From positions 558,001 to 622,000 of the forward strand of contig NZ_JADIIO010000001.1 in the NCBI RefSeq assembly GCF_015594545.1: a stretch of 64,000 bases of DNA, given 5' to 3'. Under the pieces are notes generated by a model, which did not search any database, was not told where the DNA came from, and worked only from the letters and a program-made list of their open reading frames with translations. Every line of letters starts with the position of its first letter. The stretch's first letter is position 1. The position numbers and the translations under genes were made by a program. The stretch comes from Staphylococcus durrellii (GTDB lineage Bacteria > Bacillota > Bacilli > Staphylococcales > Staphylococcaceae). This document shows positions 16,661-25,684 of this stretch, piece after piece.

Positions 16661-19141
16661 TTATTTGTTACCTTTATATTTGAATGGCCACCAGTTACCT
16701 TTACCAAATGATTTAGCAACTGCAGGGACAAATAGTGGTAACATCAATACATTATAAATGATTAAACCAAGTATAACGACTGTTGCAATTTCTATTAAAG
16801 TCATTGCACCGGATGCATATAATGCGGCCACTGTACCTATAAGAATGATACATGCAGTCATTATCACTTTACCCATTTTACGCATGGCAATTTGCAATGC
16901 TTCGTCTATTCCTAAACCAGCTTCTTCACTAAAACGGTTAACTAAAAATATTGCATAATCGACACCGAGAGCCATTAGCACTACGAAACTAAAGAATGGT
17001 ACGACGAGCAATAAACCGCCCATGTTTAATAGATTGCCAAAGATTAAATTACTAATACCTATTGAAGCGTAGTACGTAATTAATATAGAAGCTATCATAT
17101 ATATAGGCATAATGATTGAGCGTTGGAATATTAACAATACTATGAACAAGAATATTGAAATTAATATGATTGCTTTATTCATATCGTGATCTATAGTGTC
17201 TTGTAAGTCATTGTTTTGAGAAGACATGCCACCATATTCAATAGTACTATCTTTAAATGATGTACCTTTTACTTGGTTGTCTACTGTTTTGTGTATCGTA
17301 TCAACAGTATTCATCGCTTTATTAGAGAATGGATCGTCTTTCAAATCGATGTTTAATAATACAATTTTCCCATTCTCTTCACTGTATTGATCAACTGATT
17401 TTTTTAGCTCGCCATTTTTTAGCATGTCATTGGTAATGTACATACCTGATTTTTTAACACCATCATCATTAGACATGTCTTTCATGCGTTGTTGAATTTT
17501 TGATTGACCATCCTGTACTTGAGATACACCGTTTTGAGATTTTTCAAGTCCTTGAGATAACTGTCCGGCTTGTTGTGTAACTTTTTGATTTGAACCTTGT
17601 GGGTCTTGGCTACCTTGTTGCATTAAACCTTGAACTTGTTTGCTATCTTTTAATGGAGCAACTTGTGAGTTCATATCGTTCAACCCATTATTTACATCGC
17701 TCAAACCACTATTAGCTTTACCAAGTTGTTTTTGCATTTCGTTTAATTGGTAAGTGGAACCTAATTGTTTAATAGGTGTACCCGTCGGACGTGTAATGGT
17801 ATTAACTGAATCAACGCCTTTAATTTTATTAATAGATTGAGATAGCGCTTCAAGGTCGTTAACACCTTTACTATCGGTTAATTTGCTATCAGATTTAATA
17901 GCTATTTGAACTGGGAATGCTTCACCGACACTGAAATCATCTTTAATAACATTTATAGCTTTAATTGAATCATATTTATCGCTTATTTCATTAGTATTAT
18001 CGTAAGTGATGTTATTAGGTGAGAAAAAGATAAGAGGTACCATAATAACGAATACGATGATTAATGCTAAGAATGGACGTTTAGTAGTGAAATTAGCTAA
18101 TTTGCCCCATAATTTACTATCTGAATGACCAGCTGCATTTTTACTTGGCCAAAATACTTTGTCTCCAATAAGTGCTAGAAGTGTTGGTAATAAAGTGAAT
18201 AATACAATCATTAAACATAAGACGCCGACTGCAATACCAACTGCAGATTTAAATAAACTAAATTTAACGAAGAATAATGCACCAAATCCAACTAAAACAG
18301 TAATAGCACAAATTAATATTGTGCGTCCGCCATTTTTAAAAGTATTTAATACAGCATCAAAGTTAGATTGTTCTTTGCCCAATTCTTCCTTGTATCTAGT
18401 AAGTAGTAATATACAGTAATCTGTACCTATACCAAATAGTAGGGCAACTAAGAATGATTGAATGTATATTGAAACTGGAAAATCAAAATATTTTACTAAC
18501 AAGGCAAGTACACCTTGGGCAAATACATAAGATAAACCTACAAATATTAATGGTACAAAAGGAGTTACAATAGAACGGAAGACTCCGAATAATATTACTA
18601 AAATCAAGATAACTGTGATAATTTCAGTAGCTTGTAATCCTTTTTCTACACTTTTATTAATGTCATCATGAATTATATCATTACCAGTTAAATATACATT
18701 TTTGAAATCTGGATTAATATTTTGGATATCCTTTTTGGCGTCTAAAGCTTTATTTTTATTATCGGAAGATACGATAGGTATCATAACGGATTTTTTATTG
18801 TCTGAAACAAGTTTCTTTTCAGTTTCTTTAGAGTCAAAAGGTGAGACAACGCTTTCTACGTTATTTATCTTTTTAATTTTATCTACGTAATTGTTGATAT
18901 CTTTTTTAGATGAACTGTCCACCTTGTGATCCAGTTTAATTACGGCACTCATACTATTAGAATTGGCCCCTACATCTTTTAACATTTGCTTGTATTGTTG
19001 TGAAGTTGTGTCATTTGGTGGCACAATGTCCCCTTTATCGCTAGCTAACTTTGAAAGGTTAGGTGCAAACGCAATCGAGCAAGCAATAGCTATCACAACT
19101 ATAATGGAAATCAGCCATCTAAATTTTAATATTGATTTCAT
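16661..19141 (-). CDS. MMPL/RND-type exporter (FarE/YdfJ-like)
   Basis: An 826-residue, 12-helix MMPL protein made of two homologous halves. Each has one N-terminal helix, a large external domain and a five-helix bundle. The conserved proton-relay type motifs GTDYCILLLTRY (239-250) and GVDYAIFLVNRF (726-737) mark the two bundles. The second external loop is Gln/Ser/Asn-rich with heptad-like repeats (about 450-560). Size and layout match S. aureus FarE, an exporter of antimicrobial fatty acids, and B. subtilis YdfJ. Cargo here is unproven; a lipid is most likely. The Shine-Dalgarno is AAGGAGG. It sits divergent to tcaA and convergent to tcaR, and its upstream region holds an inverted repeat suited to a MarR or TetR regulator. 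Confidence 0.88.
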   Translation of the reverse strand: MKSILKFRWLISIIVVIAIACSIAFAPNLSKLASDKGDIVPPNDTTSQQYKQMLKDVGANSNSMSAVIKLDHKVDSSSKKDINNYVDKIKKINNVESVVSPFDSKETEKKLVSDNKKSVMIPIVSSDNKNKALDAKKDIQNINPDFKNVYLTGNDIIHDDINKSVEKGLQATEIITVILILVILFGVFRSIVTPFVPLIFVGLSYVFAQGVLALLVKYFDFPVSIYIQSFLVALLFGIGTDYCILLLTRYKEELGKEQSNFDAVLNTFKNGGRTILICAITVLVGFGALFFVKFSLFKSAVGIAVGVLCLMIVLFTLLPTLLALIGDKVFWPSKNAAGHSDSKLWGKLANFTTKRPFLALIIVFVIMVPLIFFSPNNITYDNTNEISDKYDSIKAINVIKDDFSVGEAFPVQIAIKSDSKLTDSKGVNDLEALSQSINKIKGVDSVNTITRPTGTPIKQLGSTYQLNEMQKQLGKANSGLSDVNNGLNDMNSQVAPLKDSKQVQGLMQQGSQDPQGSNQKVTQQAGQLSQGLEKSQNGVSQVQDGQSKIQQRMKDMSNDDGVKKSGMYITNDMLKNGELKKSVDQYSEENGKIVLLNIDLKDDPFSNKAMNTVDTIHKTVDNQVKGTSFKDSTIEYGGMSSQNNDLQDTIDHDMNKAIILISIFLFIVLLIFQRSIIMPIYMIASILITYYASIGISNLIFGNLLNMGGLLLVVPFFSFVVLMALGVDYAIFLVNRFSEEAGLGIDEALQIAMRKMGKVIMTACIILIGTVAALYASGAMTLIEIATVVILGLIIYNVLMLPLFVPAVAKSFGKGNWWPFKYKGNK

Positions 19142-19182
19142 AATAGCCTCCTTGGAAATTTTTACTTGAATAGTATATCATT

Positions 19183-19204
19183 TTGGTTGATACATGTCAA
19201 CTAA
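19183..19204. promoter_or_regulatory. Inverted repeat upstream of MMPL exporter
   Basis: TTGGTTGA-TACATG-TCAACTAA. The half-sites differ by one base. It lies about 45-60 bp before the exporter start, a fitting place for a repressor operator. Confidence 0.65.
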
Positions 19205-19231
19205 TGGTGGATGATTATAATTTTCTACAAT

Positions 19232-19297
19232 AGTTGGACTAATTATGTATATTAATAAATTTGAGAGATCAATATAATAAAAGCTAAGTTCAACTGA
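19232..19297. promoter_or_regulatory. Two further AGTTNNACT-type sites in the exporter/tcaA intergenic region
   Basis: AGTTGGACT (19232-19240) and AAGTTCAACT (19286-19295) share the AGT...ACT palindrome of the site in the tcaA promoter. Together with 19183-19204 they make a cluster of four related sites in 180 bp. Confidence 0.5.
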
Positions 19298-19340
19298 TAT
19301 TTATGAGATTGTGTTAGCAGATTAAAAAGGAAACTAATCC

Positions 19341-19369
19341 TTGCATATAAGTTCAACTAAAAATATGAT
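19341..19369 (+). promoter_or_regulatory. tcaA promoter with operator between -35 and -10
   Basis: TTGCAT (19341-19346), 17-bp spacer, TATGAT (19364-19369). The spacer contains TAAGTTCAACTAA (about 19348-19360), identical in its TAAGTTCAACT part to the sequence at 19285-19295. A repressor bound here would block RNA polymerase. Confidence 0.65.
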
Positions 19370-19414
19370 ATTATAGTAAAATAGTTGTAAATTTTTTAGT
19401 AAGAGGTGATATAA

Positions 19415-20782
19415 ATGCACAAGTGCCCAAACTGTGGAGCAGAGGTACATGATGATGACAAAGTGTGCCCTAATTGTGGACATGATTTATTAAAACGACA
19501 ATCAAGAAATAATCAAAATAAAGCTTCAAATACTAACGTTCGCAAAATTATTCCATGGGGAATTGCATTTTTTATCATCGTTTTAATAGTAATTATTTTC
19601 TTCTTATTAAAAAACTTTAATTCGCCAGAATCTCAATCCGAATTGTTGATTAATGCTATAGATAATAATGACACACAAAAATTATCAACAGTATTAAGTA
19701 CTCAAAACAATAATGTCGACGAAGATGAAGCGAAAGCCTATATAAAATACATTAAAAATGAAATAGGTATGAAAAACTTCACTAAGGATGTTAGAGCAAA
19801 AATTGCTTCATTAAATGAAAATGACGCACAACTCTCTAAGTATGTCACTGCGCGAAATGGTGAAAAAATATTAAAGGTTACTAAAAATGGACGTAGATAT
19901 TTAATTTTTAGCAATATGAATTTTACGGCACCTACAAAAGAAGCTATTGTTAAGCCAAAATTTGATGCGAAATACAAATTTAGATCTAATGACAAGCAAC
20001 GTACAATTGAAGCCCCTAAAGGCCAAACAACTTCATTAGGCAAGTTCATTCCGGGTGATTATAGTATTGACGCCAAAAGAACAACCCAAAACGGTCAATT
20101 CAGTGGTAAATTGAACTTTAATTTCAACAATAGTAATAACGAAACTGTTGATGTCGCAGAAAACTTTGATGAAGCATATCTACGAATTAATTTATCTGGT
20201 GCCGACAAATTAGATGATAATTCTATTAAATTGAAGATAAACGATAAGTTATATGATTATGAAGACTCTAAATCATATGGACCGTATCCTAAAAATGAAC
20301 AAATTAAAGTTTCAGCAAGTGGTGAAGCTAAAAAGAGAACTTTTAAATCTAGTGAAACCACTATACAACCAGATAGTTTAAAAGATAATACTAATGTTAA
20401 GGTACCTTTTGATAAAGATAAAATAAATGACTATGTTAAGAAGAAAGAAAAAGAAGAAAACAGTTTCCGTTCAAAAATCACTAATTTTTTTAATACTTAC
20501 ACGACAGCATTAAATACCGCATACGGACAAAACAATTTTGATATCGTGTCTAATTACTTGAAAAAAGGTTCGTCAAATTATAAAAGTACTAAAAGTGACA
20601 TAAGTTCACAAAGTTATAGTGTTATGCAAGTGCCTCAAATTTCAGAAATCATTAAAGTTGGTAATAAATTTTATGTTGATGGTTATGGCATTAAAAAAAA
20701 TGGTCAATATGGTGAAGTTAAATATACTTTAGAGGGTAACGATAGTGGAAATGATTTAAAAGTAACAAATTATAGTGAGTGA
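19415..20782 (+). CDS. tcaA: Membrane-anchored zinc-ribbon protein TcaA
   Basis: A 455-residue protein recognisably the TcaA of staphylococci. The cytoplasmic N-terminal zinc ribbon has Cys4, Cys7, Cys18 and Cys21. One transmembrane helix (about 47-66) follows, then NFNSPES and an extracellular region with FTAPTKE, FIPGDY, a KSYGPYPKNEQI block and the coiled segment DKINDYVKKKEKEEN. S. aureus TcaA influences glycopeptide susceptibility, cell-wall synthesis and survival in serum; the molecular activity is not settled. Its promoter holds a palindromic site between -35 and -10. tcaB follows after a 252-bp gap that contains a terminator-type repeat, so coupling between the two is loose. Confidence 0.93.
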   Translation: MHKCPNCGAEVHDDDKVCPNCGHDLLKRQSRNNQNKASNTNVRKIIPWGIAFFIIVLIVIIFFLLKNFNSPESQSELLINAIDNNDTQKLSTVLSTQNNNVDEDEAKAYIKYIKNEIGMKNFTKDVRAKIASLNENDAQLSKYVTARNGEKILKVTKNGRRYLIFSNMNFTAPTKEAIVKPKFDAKYKFRSNDKQRTIEAPKGQTTSLGKFIPGDYSIDAKRTTQNGQFSGKLNFNFNNSNNETVDVAENFDEAYLRINLSGADKLDDNSIKLKINDKLYDYEDSKSYGPYPKNEQIKVSASGEAKKRTFKSSETTIQPDSLKDNTNVKVPFDKDKINDYVKKKEKEENSFRSKITNFFNTYTTALNTAYGQNNFDIVSNYLKKGSSNYKSTKSDISSQSYSVMQVPQISEIIKVGNKFYVDGYGIKKNGQYGEVKYTLEGNDSGNDLKVTNYSE

Positions 20783-20840
20783 TCATAACTAAAACGTAAA
20801 ACATAAACATAGACACTATCAATCAAGAGCAAAATAAATA

Positions 20841-20957
20841 GCAGTGGCTGGTTAAATTGAAAATGTGTATAACATACTTTTTACTCTAGTCATCTATGTC
20901 GGAGCGAGACTATGAGATCTAAGTTAAAATTAGACTTCAGTCTCGCTCTCTTTTATT
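20841..20957 (+). repeat. Intergenic repeat with GGAGC-type terminator, copy 1 (after tcaA)
   Basis: GCAGTGGCTGGTTAAATTG and following bases align with 52778-52897 (ACAGTAGCTGACTGAATTG). Each is followed by an AT-rich stretch with CTAGTCA/CAAGTTA and by a long-loop hairpin. Here GAGCGAGACT (20904-20913) pairs with AGTCTCGCTC (20941-20950), then TCTTTT. This acts as the tcaA terminator. Similar elements are widespread in staphylococcal genomes. Confidence 0.7.
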
Positions 20958-21034
20958 AATTCAATAGATACTTTATTATTATTAATGTTACTATTTAAAT
21001 AATACATAAAAAGTTTATTTTAGGAGCTATATAG

Positions 21035-22243
21035 ATGACTGATTACGAACAAAATTCAAAACCTTCTATTTTATACGTTATTATATTGGGTGCATTAACA
21101 GCGATTGGAGCTTTATCTATCGATATGTTTTTGCCTGGATTACCGCAATTACGTTCCGATTTCAATACTACAACGTCCAATGCACAACTCACATTATCAT
21201 TATTTATGATAGGTTTAGCGTTGGGTAATTTATTTATTGGTCCTATTTCGGATGCAATAGGAAGAAAAGGGCCGCTTATTATTGCCATGATTATTTTTAC
21301 TATAGTAAGTATAGCTATAGTCTTTACTACAAATATATGGGTAATGGTGTTTTTAAGGTTTATTCAAGGGTTTTGCGGTGGTGCTGGTGCGGTGATTTCA
21401 CGTGCAATCTCAAGTGATTTATATAGTGGGAAACAGCTAACAAAGTTTTTGGCAGTATTAATGTTAGTTAATGGTATAGCACCAGTGTTAGCACCTACAC
21501 TTGGTGGCATAATATTATCGTTTTCTACATGGCGTATGGTATTTATTATTCTTACTATATTTGGTGTTTGTATGGTACTTGGTTCACTATTTAAAATCAA
21601 TGAATCTTTGCCATTAGAACGTAGGGAACAAGCGCATATTGGGGCTATTTTTAAAAATTTCGGTTTGCTGTTTAATAAACCCAGGTTTTTATTACCAATG
21701 TTAATTCAAGGATTTACTTTTATAATGTTATTTAGCTACATTTCGGCATCGCCATTTATTACGCAACGTATATATCATTTATCTGCGTTACACTTTAGTT
21801 GGATGTTTGCTGGTGTAGGGATTACTTTGATTATCTCAAGTCAATTGACGGGTAAACTTGTGGACTATATTCATCAACAAACATTATTAAGAGTGTTAAC
21901 AATTATCCAAATAATAGGTGTTATTTGGGTAACGATGACACTAATAGGACATTTACACGTCATTGTATTAATTATTGGATTTATTATTTTGGTTGCACCT
22001 GTAACTGGTGTCGCAACATTAGCATTCTCTATTGCTATGAATGAGAAAACGGGTGGTAGCGGTAGTGCTTCGAGTCTACTGGGATTAGTACAGTCTTTAT
22101 TTGGAGGACTTGTTACACCACTAGTAGGATTAGCGGGTGAACTCAGTACGATACCTTATATAACAATTATCTGTACGAGTGGTGTCGTGTTAACAATATT
22201 ACAAATATTTAACTATTTTGCGTTTCGTACTAAAACAAATTAA
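21035..22243 (+). CDS. tcaB: Bcr/CflA-type MFS efflux transporter TcaB
   Basis: A 402-residue, 12-helix major-facilitator drug/H+ antiporter of the Bcr/CflA group. Seen: the loop 2-3 motif SDAIGRKG (72-79), GFCGGAGAVISRA in helix 4 and GGIILSFSTWRMVF in helices 5-6. Its place after tcaA identifies it as TcaB, the third gene of the tca locus. Substrates are unknown; the family exports bicyclomycin, sulfonamides, chloramphenicol or cysteine. The ribosome site TAGGAG is well placed. A terminator follows that also serves the TetR gene. Confidence 0.9.
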   Translation: MTDYEQNSKPSILYVIILGALTAIGALSIDMFLPGLPQLRSDFNTTTSNAQLTLSLFMIGLALGNLFIGPISDAIGRKGPLIIAMIIFTIVSIAIVFTTNIWVMVFLRFIQGFCGGAGAVISRAISSDLYSGKQLTKFLAVLMLVNGIAPVLAPTLGGIILSFSTWRMVFIILTIFGVCMVLGSLFKINESLPLERREQAHIGAIFKNFGLLFNKPRFLLPMLIQGFTFIMLFSYISASPFITQRIYHLSALHFSWMFAGVGITLIISSQLTGKLVDYIHQQTLLRVLTIIQIIGVIWVTMTLIGHLHVIVLIIGFIILVAPVTGVATLAFSIAMNEKTGGSGSASSLLGLVQSLFGGLVTPLVGLAGELSTIPYITIICTSGVVLTILQIFNYFAFRTKTN

Positions 22244-22297
22244 AAAAGACTACAAATGTATTTAATTTAACTTAAATGACGTTTGTAGTCTTTTTAT
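22244..22297. terminator. Terminator between tcaB and TetR gene
   Basis: AAAAAGACTACAAA (ending 22256) pairs with TTTGTAGTCTTTTT (from 22282). T-runs lie on both sides. Confidence 0.88.
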
Positions 22298-22317
22298 ATA
22301 ATATGAAAATGAATGGA

Positions 22318-22869
22318 CTAACGTTGTAGTTTAATTGTATTAGCAAGCAAGATTTGAGCGAGCGAATCTACAGATTCTTCGCAGTTTTCTCTAATCCAAA
22401 AATAAACAATTCCAATTTGGCCACCAATAGTATAAATGACAAATTGTTTTTTATTTTTAACTTTACTATGTTTGTCGAGAATTTCTTTGTAAGCATCTTT
22501 AGTAACAGTCATATATTCAGAAAAAAGATTTTTGTTTGGATGTGTTACCATAATCGCATGGAAATAACCATAGTTACGTTTAATATAAGTCAATATTATC
22601 TTGAAAAATTTATATAGTTTCACTTGGTTACTTGGTGCATTCTCTAAACTTGTATCAAATGCCTTTAATAAAGCTTGATACTTAGTTAAATGATATTTTT
22701 GAATTTGTGTAATTAAATCATATTTATCAAGGAAATAATCGTAAAATGTTGTTCTATTTACATTACTATATGCACATACCATTTTAATAGTAATATTTTC
22801 AAAAGGATACTCCTCGAGTAATACTATCATATTGCGAATAATTCTAAATTTAGCCTTTTGTTTCATCAT
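22318..22869 (-). CDS. TetR/AcrR family regulator of the EmrAB-like pump
   Basis: A 183-residue protein. The N-terminal HTH contains NITIKMVCAYSNVNRTTFY ending in DYF, the usual TetR recognition helix and Phe-Tyr cap. The rest is a helical ligand domain with a long basic/aromatic profile. It is divergent from the HlyD/MFS efflux pair, with a 31-bp operator-like inverted repeat between them, so repression of the pump and of itself is the natural reading. The start is taken at ATG 22869. The frame opens earlier at a GTG, but that falls within the weak GGGTG ribosome site. Confidence 0.85.
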   Translation of the reverse strand: MMKQKAKFRIIRNMIVLLEEYPFENITIKMVCAYSNVNRTTFYDYFLDKYDLITQIQKYHLTKYQALLKAFDTSLENAPSNQVKLYKFFKIILTYIKRNYGYFHAIMVTHPNKNLFSEYMTVTKDAYKEILDKHSKVKNKKQFVIYTIGGQIGIVYFWIRENCEESVDSLAQILLANTIKLQR

Positions 22870-22899
22870 TAATACACCCACGTTAAGATTTCTTTATAT

Positions 22900-22930
22900 A
22901 TGCCGACACATTTTTTTTAAGTGTTGGTAT
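22900..22930. promoter_or_regulatory. TetR-type operator between regulator and efflux genes
   Basis: ATGCCGACAC, an 11-bp T-rich centre, then GTGTTGGTAT. The arms differ at two positions only. It lies just upstream of a TATAAT (22951-22956) ahead of the HlyD gene. Confidence 0.75.
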
Positions 22931-22996
22931 TTTTTTTTAGCTCATCTCTCTATAATAGATAAAGTGAAATTTAAAAGCAAATAGGAGGAAACAATA

Positions 22997-23647
22997 ATGA
23001 AAAAAATGATATTAATTAATGTCATTACTATTGTAGTTCTTGTAATTATTGGAGTAGTTGGCTTCCATTTTTACAATCAAGCTACAAGCTATGTATCGAC
23101 AGACAACGCTAAAGTTGATGGCGACCAAATTAAAATATCTGCACCTGCGTCAGGTGAATTGAAATCTTTCGACGCGAAAGAAAATGACGATATGAAAAAA
23201 GGTGACAAAGTTGCTTCAATCGCTGCTAAAGGCGAAAGTGGTGGCGCACCTCAATCTATGGACATCAAAATGCCTAAAGACGGTACTATCGTAAAAACTG
23301 ACGGCATGAAAGGTTCAGTAGCTCAAGCTGGATCACCGATTGCTTATGCTTATAATTTAGATGATTTAAACGTAACTGCAAACGTTGATGAAAAAGACGT
23401 TGCAGATGTAGAAAAAGGTAAAGACGTAGACATTAAAGTTGATGGTGAAAATGCAAACATTAAAGGTAAAGTTAAACAAGTAGGTAAAGCAACTGCTTCT
23501 AGTTTCTCAATGATGCCTTCATCTAATAGTGACGGTAACTACACTAAAGTTTCTCAAGTAGTACCTGTTAAAATCAAATTAGATTCAAAACCATCTAAAA
23601 ACGTTGTTCCAGGAATGAACGCTGAAGTTAAAATTCATAAAAACTAA
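22997..23647 (+). CDS. HlyD/EmrA-type membrane fusion subunit
   Basis: A 216-residue periplasmic-adaptor-like protein. It has one N-terminal membrane anchor (about 4-24), then a biotinyl-lipoyl-like barrel built on ISAPASGELKSF and IKMPKDGTIVKT without the long coiled coil of Gram-negative EmrA. A beta domain ends VVPGMNAEVKIHKN. In Gram-positives such short adaptors pair with 14-helix MFS pumps. It is followed after 12 bp by the MFS gene, so they form one operon. The ribosome site is AGGAGG. Expression is likely derepressed when the divergent TetR protein binds a drug or metabolite. Confidence 0.88.
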   Translation: MKKMILINVITIVVLVIIGVVGFHFYNQATSYVSTDNAKVDGDQIKISAPASGELKSFDAKENDDMKKGDKVASIAAKGESGGAPQSMDIKMPKDGTIVKTDGMKGSVAQAGSPIAYAYNLDDLNVTANVDEKDVADVEKGKDVDIKVDGENANIKGKVKQVGKATASSFSMMPSSNSDGNYTKVSQVVPVKIKLDSKPSKNVVPGMNAEVKIHKN

Positions 23648-23659
23648 GGGGGTCTTTAA

Positions 23660-25576
23660 ATGACAGCGACCTTCATTATAATTTATGTAGTCATAGCGAT
23701 CATTCTTGTCGGGTTGTTGAACTTGTTTGTTTCAAAAAGAAACAAGAAATCAACTAAAAGACAACTGGAACAGAAAAATTATAACAATGATTCGTCGAGT
23801 CAAAGTTATCAATCTAAATTTAACATAAGAGACAAAGATGATACGGCAGAGTCCAATAAATTATCTAACACTGATTCTACAGAGAAGGCTGCTGCAGCTT
23901 CTGTAGATAATGAAGATACTCAATCATTTACTTCTGATTCTTCGCAAGAGCATTCTGAAGAGGCAATTCAAGATAATGAAGCGAAGGATTCGGATTTTGA
24001 TAAAATTAATCCTGATTCAGAAGAATCTAGGGTTAATGAAAAACTTAAAAAAGAACACAGTTCATTTATGTTCGGTAAAGGCACTACTCAAATGAAAGTA
24101 CTTTTAGCAATGATTTTTGGTATGTTTATTGCGATTTTAAACCAAACATTGTTAAACGTAGCCTTACCTAAAATTAATACGGACTTTAATATCTCAGCAA
24201 ACACTGGGCAATGGTTAATGACTGGATTTATGCTTGTCAATGGTATCTTAATACCAATCAGTGCGTTCCTTTTCAATAAATATTCTTATCGTAAACTATT
24301 CTTAGTAGCGATGTTATTATTTACAATAGGTTCACTCGTCTGTGGTGTATCAGGTTCATTTGCAATTATGATGGTAGGACGTGTACTTCAAGCTATTGGT
24401 GCCGGTGTGCTTATGCCATTAGGTACGAATGTCTTTATGACGATTTTCCCACCAGAAAAACGTGGTGCGGCAATGGGTACACTAGGTATTGCAATGATCT
24501 TAGCCCCAGCAATTGGACCAACATTGTCAGGTTATATTGTTGAAAATTACCACTGGAACGTTATGTTCTACGGTATGTTTGTTATAGGTTTAATTGCATT
24601 ATTAATCGCGTATATTTGGTTCCGTGTATATCAAGTTACAAGTAATCCTAAAGCAGATATACCAGGAATAATATTTAGTACTATAGGTTTTGGTGCTTTA
24701 TTATATGGTTTCAGTGAAGCAGGTAATAAAAGCTGGTCTTCACCAGTAATTATTGTTTCATTTATCATTGGTGTGATTTTTATCATTGCATTTGTTATTC
24801 GTGAAATGACAATGCGTATACCAATGCTTAATTTAGAAGTATTGAAATATTCTGGGTTTACTTTGACAACAGTGATTAACATGATTGTTACTATGAGTTT
24901 ATTTGGTGGTATGATCTTATTACCATTATATTTACAAAACTTAAGGGGATTCACCCCAGTACAATCTGGACTATTATTACTGCCTGGTGCATTAATTATG
25001 GGTGTTATGGGACCAATTTCAGGACGCCTGCTTGATACTATTGGTATTAAACCACTAGCAATCATCGGTACTGCGATTATGACTTATGCTACTTATGAAC
25101 TAACTAAACTTAATATGAATACCACTTACGGTCATTTAATGTTAATTTATATAATACGTTCATTTGGTATGAGCTTCATTATGATGCCTATTATGACAGC
25201 AGGAATGAACTCATTACCACAAAGATTAATTCCGCATGGTAATGCGTTATCTAATACATTGAGACAATTAGCTGGTTCGATTGGTACGGCAATACTTGTA
25301 ACAGTAATGTCAAACCAAACAACGCAATATTCAGCTACGTATGCTCAAGATTTAGATAAGACTAGCCCATTCCTTAAAGACCATTTACAACAAATGGCAC
25401 AAGCTATGGGTGGACAAGATATGGCAACTCAAAAAATTCTAAGTTTTGTTCAGAAACTTGCATCAATAAATGGTGTTAACAGTGCCTTCTTAGTTGCAAC
25501 AGGATTAAGTTTACTTGCATTTATTTTAAGTTTATTCTTAAAAGGCAAAGAGCACTATATTTCTAGAGAAAAATAA
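23660..25576 (+). CDS. DHA2 (EmrB/QacA) family MFS pump with acidic N-terminal extension
   Basis: A 638-residue protein, longer than the ~480-510 of most EmrB/QacA pumps. Residues 3-24 form an extra membrane helix and about 25-145 a Ser/Asp/Glu-rich disordered linker. The canonical 14-helix domain follows from about 150, with LNQTLLNVALP in helix 1, GRVLQAIGAGVLMPL in helix 4 and the antiporter motif MILAPAIGPTLSGYIVE in helix 5. It should export a lipophilic compound with the adaptor encoded just upstream. The extension would put the linker between two membrane anchors. Similar extended pumps exist, as I recall, in other staphylococci, so this is not an assembly fusion. Confidence 0.88.
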   Translation: MTATFIIIYVVIAIILVGLLNLFVSKRNKKSTKRQLEQKNYNNDSSSQSYQSKFNIRDKDDTAESNKLSNTDSTEKAAAASVDNEDTQSFTSDSSQEHSEEAIQDNEAKDSDFDKINPDSEESRVNEKLKKEHSSFMFGKGTTQMKVLLAMIFGMFIAILNQTLLNVALPKINTDFNISANTGQWLMTGFMLVNGILIPISAFLFNKYSYRKLFLVAMLLFTIGSLVCGVSGSFAIMMVGRVLQAIGAGVLMPLGTNVFMTIFPPEKRGAAMGTLGIAMILAPAIGPTLSGYIVENYHWNVMFYGMFVIGLIALLIAYIWFRVYQVTSNPKADIPGIIFSTIGFGALLYGFSEAGNKSWSSPVIIVSFIIGVIFIIAFVIREMTMRIPMLNLEVLKYSGFTLTTVINMIVTMSLFGGMILLPLYLQNLRGFTPVQSGLLLLPGALIMGVMGPISGRLLDTIGIKPLAIIGTAIMTYATYELTKLNMNTTYGHLMLIYIIRSFGMSFIMMPIMTAGMNSLPQRLIPHGNALSNTLRQLAGSIGTAILVTVMSNQTTQYSATYAQDLDKTSPFLKDHLQQMAQAMGGQDMATQKILSFVQKLASINGVNSAFLVATGLSLLAFILSLFLKGKEHYISREK

Positions 25577-25597
25577 CTATAAAATAGCCTGAAAATT

Positions 25598-25643
25598 TTA
25601 AGGAGGACTGCTAGCTCAATGAGTTAGTAGTCCTCCTTTTTTA
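25598..25643. terminator. Terminator between efflux operon and membrane-protein gene
   Basis: AAGGAGGACTGCTAGCTCA (25600-25618) pairs with TGAGTTAGTAGTCCTCCTT (25620-25638), then T-run. The 5' arm contains a full AGGAGG that is locked in the stem. Confidence 0.9.
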
Positions 25644-25684
25644 TATAAAAAAACTATGAATAATAGTACTTTCTGGTGTGAATA

